A stretch of DNA of 14,608 bases. It comes from Thermomicrobiales bacterium (GTDB lineage Bacteria; Chloroflexota; Chloroflexia; Thermomicrobiales; UBA6265). Where the stretch lies: NCBI GenBank assembly GCA_020847015.1, contig JADLCW010000058.1, forward strand, positions 1 through 14,608, in the 5' to 3' direction. The first letter of the stretch is position 1. The number at the start of each line of letters is the position of its first letter. Below, piece after piece: positions 12,993-14,608 of this stretch. Position numbers and translations under genes: made by a program. The notes below the pieces were generated by a model. The model worked only from the letters and a program-made list of their open reading frames with translations, was not told the origin of the DNA and ran no database searches.

Positions 12993-14369
12993 GTGACCGC
13001 GTCGCAGTCTCCCTTTCAGACCGTGCTGATCGCCAACCGTGGCGAAATCGCCGTGCGCGTCGCGCGCACTCTGCGCGAAATGGGCATCCGCTCGGTGGCC
13101 GTCTACTCCGACGCCGACGCCGGCGCACCGCATGTCCGCGCCGCCGATGCGGCCGTCAACATCGGTCCCGCGCCGGCCGCCCAAAGCTATCTGAATCAGG
13201 AGCGCCTGCTGGAAGCGGCGCGGGAAACGGGAGCCGCGGCGATTCACCCCGGCTACGGATTCCTGTCGGAAAACGCGATCTTCGCGCGGCGCTGCGCCGA
13301 GGCGGGGATCGCCTTCATCGGTCCCTCCCCGGAAGCGATCGAAGCGATGGGCAGCAAGATCGCGGCGCGGCAGGCCGCCAAGGCGGCCGGCGTGCCGATC
13401 GTGCCCGGCACGGAAGTCTCGCTGGATGACGCCGAGGCCATTACGGCGGTGGCGGCCAATCTTGGCTACCCGGTCGCCATCAAGGCGGCGGCGGGCGGCG
13501 GCGGCTACGGCATGCGTGTCGCCAACTCGCCGGAGGAGATTCAGGCCACGCTGGATGGGGTGCGCCGTGATGCCGAGCGGGCCTTTGGCGACGCGACGGT
13601 CTACGTCGAGAAATTCTTCAGCCCCGCGCCCCGCCATATCGAAATTCAGATTCTCGGCGACCGGCACGGGCGCGTTGTGCATCTGGGCGAGCGTGAATGC
13701 TCCCTGCAGCGGCGCTTCCAGAAAATCGTGGAAGAGACCCCCTCGGTCGCCGTGTCGCCTGAATTGCGGGAGCGGATGGGCGCAGCGGCGGTCGCGCTGG
13801 CGACGCAGATGGGGTACACGAGCGCCGGCACCATCGAATGCCTGCTGGACCGGGACGGCAGCTTTTACTTTCTGGAGATGAACACCCGGCTGCAAGTCGA
13901 GCACCCGGTCACGGAGATGGTGACGGGCGTCGATCTGGTGCGGGAGATGGTTCGCATCGCCGCCGGCGAGCCGATGGCGATTCCCGCAGGCGGCATCGCG
14001 CCGCGCGGTCACGCCATCGAAGCGCGCGTCTACGCCGAGGACCCGGCCAAGAATTTCATGCCGTCGCCGGGCGAGATCACCCGACTGGAACTCCCCGCGG
14101 GGGAAGGCATCCGCGTCGACGCCGGTGTCGAAACGGGATCGAAGATCACGTTCTACTACGACCCCATGATCGCCAAGGTCATCGCCTGGGGCGAAACCCG
14201 GCCGGACGCGGTGGCGCGGCTGCGCCAGGCGCTGGACGGGTTCGTGGTGGAGGGGATCAAAACGAATCTGCCATTCCTGCGCCGCATTGCCGCCAGCGAC
14301 GACTTTGCCGGCGGCGCGTTTCACACCCGCTATGTGGACGAGCACCTGGCCCGGATCATGGCGGAGTGA
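12993..14369 (+). CDS. Biotin carboxylase subunit (AccC-like)
   Basis: The 458-residue enzyme carboxylates carrier-bound biotin using ATP and bicarbonate. It has the complete three-part fold: N-terminal LIANRGEIAVR (12-22) and HPGYGFLSEN (85-94), an ATP-grasp domain with K164, a glycine-rich loop AAAGGGGYGMR (165-175), RHIEIQ (214-219), ERECSLQRRFQKIVEE (233-248, K244), the catalytic FLEMNTRLQVEHPVTE (293-308; E295, N297, R299, E303), and the C-terminal biotin carboxylase domain with GHAIEARVYAEDP. All key residues of AccC are present; only the loop has Y172 where AccC has arginine. The length matches AccC (about 450), so it is a stand-alone subunit and not a fused acyl-CoA carboxylase alpha chain. 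Its context with carrier and carboxyltransferase genes argues for service in this locus, though a role in acetyl-CoA carboxylase cannot be excluded. The start is GTG 12993. Confidence 0.9.
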   Translation: MTASQSPFQTVLIANRGEIAVRVARTLREMGIRSVAVYSDADAGAPHVRAADAAVNIGPAPAAQSYLNQERLLEAARETGAAAIHPGYGFLSENAIFARRCAEAGIAFIGPSPEAIEAMGSKIAARQAAKAAGVPIVPGTEVSLDDAEAITAVAANLGYPVAIKAAAGGGGYGMRVANSPEEIQATLDGVRRDAERAFGDATVYVEKFFSPAPRHIEIQILGDRHGRVVHLGERECSLQRRFQKIVEETPSVAVSPELRERMGAAAVALATQMGYTSAGTIECLLDRDGSFYFLEMNTRLQVEHPVTEMVTGVDLVREMVRIAAGEPMAIPAGGIAPRGHAIEARVYAEDPAKNFMPSPGEITRLELPAGEGIRVDAGVETGSKITFYYDPMIAKVIAWGETRPDAVARLRQALDGFVVEGIKTNLPFLRRIAASDDFAGGAFHTRYVDEHLARIMAE

Positions 14370-14424
14370 CCCTGAGGCGAACCCAAGACTCGCCCCTCGC
14401 CCCACGGGCGATTGTCGCCCTAGC

Positions 14425-14527
14425 GTCATCCTGAACGAAGTGAAGGATCTCGTACGCCCGCCTGGAAGGTTGTGGCGGGAAGCGAGATCCTTCGCTGCGC
14501 TCAGTGGACCGTCTACGTTGGAATGAC
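14425..14527. repeat. Inverted-repeat spacer element (copy 3)
   Basis: The arms 14431-14452 (CTGAACGAAGTGAAGGATCTCG) and 14483-14504 match at 19 of 22 bases as reverse complements and can fold into a long hairpin. GTCATC precedes the left arm and GAATGAC closes the right end. It is the same family as the element at 12723-12887. Lying 60-160 bp after the carboxylase stop, it could also end the transcript, although no T tract follows. Confidence 0.6.
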
Positions 14528-14580
14528 CTATGCGGAGCACCCGGGAGCGGGGAGTCGGTCTCCGCCGAAAGGAGTCCGTC

Positions 14581-14608
14581 ATGCCCCGGAAACAGCACCT
14601 CGTCCGGC
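14581..14608 (+). CDS. Start of a further gene, cut by the window end
   Basis: An ATG at 14581 is preceded by AAAGGAG with a 6-base gap, the best SD-start pair in this spacer, and opens a frame reading MPRKQHLVR before the window ends. Nine residues do not allow a product to be named. It follows the biotin carboxylase on the same strand after 211 bp that include an inverted-repeat element, so it may or may not belong to the same operon. Confidence 0.55.

Noticed and set aside
12936..14582. 548-codon minus-strand open frame opposite the biotin carboxylase
   Set aside because: It is a shadow of a well-conserved gene; composition is biased and no family features are seen.
1..14608. CRISPR array, tRNA or rRNA genes
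   Set aside because: Reading through the window I saw no regularly spaced direct repeats and no tRNA- or rRNA-like conserved segments.

Overview
The window is a GC-rich bacterial chromosome segment with tightly packed genes, GTG/ATG starts and purine-rich Shine-Dalgarno (SD) sites. The gene content (a secreted YpfJ-type zinc peptidase, a CUT2-type ABC importer, a split biotin-dependent carboxylase) and the recurring inverted repeats with TCATCC(T/C)G ends in the spacers remind me of Thermomicrobia-like Chloroflexota. This is a recollection and not proof; no rRNA or marker gene is present.

Layout. The left third holds unrelated genes: the 3' part of a thioredoxin-reductase-like flavoprotein (2-703, +), a secreted zinc metallopeptidase with a proline-rich linker and an unassigned C-terminal domain (809-2233, +), a small multi-pass membrane protein (2390-2872, +) ending in a strong stem-loop terminator, and a cupin-like protein (3053-3496, -). 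A beta-hydroxyacid dehydrogenase follows (3779-4690, -). An ABC import operon is read leftwards from about 8990: TorT-like binding protein (7795-8946), double-ATPase subunit (6146-7714) and permease (5092-6111).

Divergently, starting near 9485, runs a five-gene set: carboxyltransferase subunit 1 (PxpB/KipI-like, 9532-10509), carboxyltransferase subunit 2 (PxpC/KipA-like, 10562-11542), a LamB/YcsF (PxpA-like) hydrolase (11544-12302), a 70-residue biotin carrier (12375-12587) and a biotin carboxylase (12993-14369). Together the carboxylase, carrier and two carboxyltransferase subunits reproduce all the domains of urea carboxylase as separate polypeptides. A PxpA-type ring-opening/amide hydrolase takes the place of allophanate hydrolase. 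A new gene begins at 14581 and runs off the end.

How it may work together (inference). The 585-bp divergent spacer carries one good sigma70-like promoter for each operon. CCGGA-N(1 or 3)-TCCGG palindromes lie at both of these promoters, and a third copy lies just upstream of the dehydrogenase. I read this as a co-regulated uptake and catabolism locus: the TorT-like ABC system imports a small amide, lactam or urea-like compound, the split biotin enzyme carboxylates it on nitrogen, the LamB-like protein hydrolyses it, and the dehydrogenase may handle a downstream hydroxy acid. The substrate cannot be told from sequence. The hydrolase lacks several signature residues of 5-oxoprolinase subunit A, and both carboxyltransferase subunits look closer to urea carboxylase than to KipI/KipA, so plain 5-oxoprolinase may not be the right name.
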